64,000 bases of DNA from Ecdyonurus torrentis (taxonomy: Eukaryota; Arthropoda; Insecta; Ephemeroptera; Heptageniidae), in NCBI GenBank assembly GCA_949318235.1, contig OX439127.1, positions 19,010,375 to 19,074,374 on the forward strand, given 5' to 3'. Under the pieces are notes generated by a model. That model was not told the origin of the DNA and searched no databases. It was given only the letters and a program-made list of their open reading frames with translations. The position numbers and the translations under genes were made by a program. The stretch's first letter is position 1; the number at the start of each line of letters is the position of its first letter. Shown here piece after piece: positions 60,895 to 64,000 of the stretch.

Positions 60895-61265
60895 TTAGCT
60901 TTGTGACCGTGCCTGACCATCATTTGTATAGTAGCAATTGGTGCTATTATAATTTAAAAGAGAAGGGGTCAGTATAGCAAAGCAAGCGACAGCGCAGAGT
61001 ATATACACTCCCGGTGTACACACGCGCACAGCGTATTGTGGGTCTCGTGGCCTATGGTGGGAGCATTCAGTGGCGGGGAGTTATATACTTCACTTACTGA
61101 ACTAAAGGGATGCACAAACTGCACATTAGCAAATGAACCAGCAGGGAAGACACCAACAAGTGTACCTATTGTGATATCATAAATCAATCACTCTTTTTGA
61201 ATCTTCAATTTAGTAATTATATTAAAACATTTTTTTATATAATAATAAACTTTTAAAAATTGAAG
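60895..61265 (+). promoter_or_regulatory. Probable 5' flank / 5'UTR of the SLC6 gene
   Basis: About 370 nt before the SLC6 ATG. The part 60970-61080 is less AT-rich than its surroundings, with several CpG and a GTGTACAC palindrome, and is followed by AT-rich sequence up to the ATG. No TATA box or splice site can be assigned with certainty. Confidence 0.3.
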
Positions 61266-61455
61266 ATGAATTCTCCTGGTGAAGCGATAACTCAAAGAGA
61301 TGTGAACGTTGCAAGTGAAAACACGCAGGATTCAGGAGTAAGAGAGCGGGAGAAATGGTCCAAGGGGATTGAATTCGTCCTATCAGGGATAGGGTTTGCT
61401 GTTGGATTAGGGAATATATGGAGATTCCCGTATTTATGCTACAAGAATGGAGGAG
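61266..61455 (+). CDS. SLC6 sodium/chloride-coupled neurotransmitter transporter, first coding exon (partial gene)
   Basis: Encodes the N-terminal 63 residues plus one base of a plasma-membrane SLC6 transporter. After about 28 hydrophilic residues comes the amphipathic [11 protein letters not shown] segment, then TM1 ([14 protein letters not shown], residues 37-50) and [14 protein letters not shown]. This is the family signature that carries the sodium sites: by alignment to LeuT the ligands are Gly43, Ala45, Val46 and Asn50. Monoamine transporters have Asp where this protein has Gly47, so an amino-acid, GABA, taurine, betaine or creatine-type substrate is more likely. The donor 'gtgagatt' after NGGG is a common SLC6 intron position. 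The start is the first ATG of the frame at 61266. No second exon was recognised up to 64000, so the gene continues to the right. Confidence 0.9.
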
Positions 61456-63344
61456 GTGAGATTATCTTTCATTATTTTAATTCTTAAATTTTATAAAAAA
61501 TATATAATATACATATATATTGACTTCATCATATTTTTATATTATTATTTTAATATTGATAATGAAAGTAAATTGTTACTTGGCTTGTTAACTAAAAGTT
61601 CAAAACTTTCTCCAAGAAAATGTTACTGAGTTAAGATGTTTATATAATACAATGCCAGCGGTGCACGTGGTAGAGTTTTTACCTTTAAGCGAGATCATTG
61701 GACGCAGTAAAAACAAAAGAGCGTATTGAAAATAATATTTGAAGCTCTAATTGAAACTCTAGAATTTTATTTCAAAATCATATTTGATGCTAAAAGATCC
61801 TATATATTATTTTTTTTTTTTTAATTAATTGATACAATATAAAATTTATTTCATTTTATTGTTTGATTGATGATCAAGAAAAGAGAAACGTTGCTCTCAA
61901 GGTAAAAATAATTTTTTTTAAAGACTTTAAAACTATATTTTATGTAAATTTATTTTGGAATATATCATCACTAAATAATTGAATGACTTGAATCATTGGT
62001 ATTGGTTTTATCATTTTGAATTCAATGAGAACAATAATTATTGTTCTAGATAATATATGTTGCGCCATTCTAATGTAATTTATGTAAGAAATGGTTGTTA
62101 CCGGCAAAAAAAAATCATTAATTTAAAACATGAAAAAATACGTCGTATCACTCATATAATTTTTTCTGGTGTTGGTGAAATAGTATTTTCCAATATAACT
62201 TCCATTTTTTTTTTTTTTTTTTTTTTATTATTGATTTATTATATCATCTCATCTCGTTATCTTGTACAGGATGATTTTGAAAACTTATTTTTAGTGAGCA
62301 TGGATGCGACGACTTCTCTAAACAAGTCGATCATATTAAGTTTCTTATATTTTATAACATATCATTAAAAAATATATTTATATAATATATTATGTAACCT
62401 TAACTTTTCAGTACAATCATCGTTAAATATAATAATGTCGAAAAAAAAAAAAGTAAATAATATAGTTGGTTCTTTTTGAGGTACCCTTGATATACGGTAA
62501 CTCAACATCATTACATTAGTTTTAATATGTCTATTTCTGTGTCCACCTCTGTCTCTATGTTTTTCCAATATTACTATTACTAAAAATCAGCTGTTATAAA
62601 CGAAATAATAATAACCCTATATCCCTCAACGTAATTAACAAATTAATAAACATTTTGATACAGGACTCGATCATAGATTCACTTAAAAAATTGCTAAGTA
62701 AAACGTTGCACTATTGATAGTAAATTATTTCAAACCTTAGCGTATGTATATATTTGACATCGCACACATAATAAGAAATAAGGAATAAGAAATAAGACAT
62801 TTTATTGACCCAAGCATTTCATAGTAACATAACATTGTTACTAACTTAATGGCTAACTTAAACTTTAATTTAATTTACAAGCAAAACTTTACACAAAAAT
62901 TTGAAAGAATATATTCAAAAAATCTTCCATAAGCACTTGTTTGCAATAAAGAATTCTTTCTTATAATTATAATTCTTATTAATAAATTTAAAGATTATTA
63001 TAAAGTATTAATAATGTTTCGGGGAAAAAATATAAATATTTGGTGATCCCAATGACTAAATATTAAACCAAATTATCCGGATTCATATTTATTTTTCTTA
63101 TAAAAACTTAAGTTTTGAGTATAATAAACGCAAGTTGTGTTTCCTTCATAGTGGGGCTCATGATTTTAGTACACATGAATCCAATCCGAAGATAATTTAA
63201 AATTGACTCCAGCAAACATTTGTCTGTAGAGAAAGTACTTGCTAAGCTATGCACTTTTGCCCCATACAAGAATGACACTGGACCGGCACTCTTCATGTGC
63301 ATATTTCAATAAAACTTTCCATGCACTTTTATAATAATTGGAAG

Positions 63345-63375
<31 letters not shown>

Positions 63376-64000
63376 GCACATACACATGCACTTTTGTTTT
63401 CAATTATTAGCATATGAAGGTATTTACAATAAGGAGGGTACATCGTCTGCAGTTATAGCATATAGCCCACTAGCATGAGTTTACTGATCTCAGTTTAAAA
63501 CAGATAAGATAAGATATTGTTAAAATTACCATCCAACATCCATTTTGCTATAATTTCTCGTATTGCACTTTTTTTATACTTCCAGATGTCATATCGCAAT
63601 GAAATATAAATTTAGTTATCGGGAATTACTTTAAAAATATATATAACTAAATGAAATATTAATAATATAATAATTTAAATAGAAATACTTTATTATAATA
63701 AAAAATTAAATAATATTCAAAGATTTGTTCCTTATATATAGTTATCAAAAAAAAATCGAAATTATAGATCCAAGAGATGCTGAGAATTAATAACACGTTG
63801 TCATCGATATATAATGACAAATTGAACTTTTGCTTCAAAATACATGTTACTATTCCTATGACATTAATAATCATATTAAATATGCTTCGCTCAATTTCAG
63901 CACACCAGTAAACCCAATTTCTTTTATATGTATGCTAATGAACATTGTTTTTAATATTCAATTCAATATCAAGACGATAGAGGTTGCATTTTCAAGACAA
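61456..64000 (+). other. First intron of the SLC6 gene
   Basis: AT-rich, with poly-T runs (62206-62226, 63345-63368). No exon encoding the next SLC6 block (A-F-L-I-P-Y type) was found, so the intron is at least 2.5 kb. Confidence 0.6.

Noticed and set aside
61260..61487. Longer SLC6 frame starting at 61260 and running to 61487
   Set aside because: The first codon there is TTG, not used as a start in animals, and the last codons translate the intron after the GT donor at 61456. The exon is 61266-61455.

Overview
The window is nuclear DNA of an invertebrate animal. It is strongly AT-rich, crowded with homopolymer and dinucleotide tracts and small palindromic transposons, and its few protein genes are split by GT-AG introns. 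The clade cannot be fixed from the sequence; from recall, the SCPx thiolase part and the NIPBL N-terminus look closest to arthropod proteins, but this is a weak inference. A 200-base N run (31901-32100) shows it is a draft assembly.

Three protein genes are supported. (1) 12593-12700, minus strand: the first coding exon of the cohesin loader NIPBL/Nipped-B (start MNGEIP, then VPITTLAG); the rest of the gene must lie to the left of the window. (2) 25733-46951, plus strand: a complete nine-exon SCPx gene (peroxisomal 3-oxoacyl-CoA thiolase fused to an SCP2 sterol-carrier domain, 542 aa, C-terminal SKL). All splice phases join without a frameshift. (3) 61266-61455, plus strand: the first coding exon of an SLC6 sodium-coupled transporter of the amino-acid/GABA/taurine type; the rest lies to the right. 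A possible terminal exon of an unrecognised minus-strand gene sits inside SCPx intron 5 (40069-40242).

Layout: 1-12.5 kb is AT-rich non-coding DNA with a hAT-type MITE at 6889-7851. 12.6-25.7 kb separates the divergent NIPBL and SCPx starts and holds two more hAT-type elements (17424-17884 with a perfect 8-bp target duplication; 20235-21168), a TTAA-bounded palindrome (18968-19597) and several dispersed MITE families. 25.7-47 kb is SCPx, whose introns hold a 'CCAGCAAGGGCC' palindrome family, other foldback elements and nine of the ten long poly-G/poly-C runs of the window. 47-55 kb has a 1.08-kb palindrome, a 5'-truncated LINE tail and a TA-bounded element with about 17 CCATGG palindromes.

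The most unusual object is 54979-59955: twelve nearly identical 418-bp units, each with a Pol III tRNA-like gene (box A, box B, T-run terminator). Three units point left and nine right around a microhomology junction, forming a 1.36-kb palindrome with a tRNA-like gene in its 95-nt loop. Each unit also holds a GC-rich hairpin closed by a GCAA tetraloop and inverted repeats flanking the tRNA-like gene.
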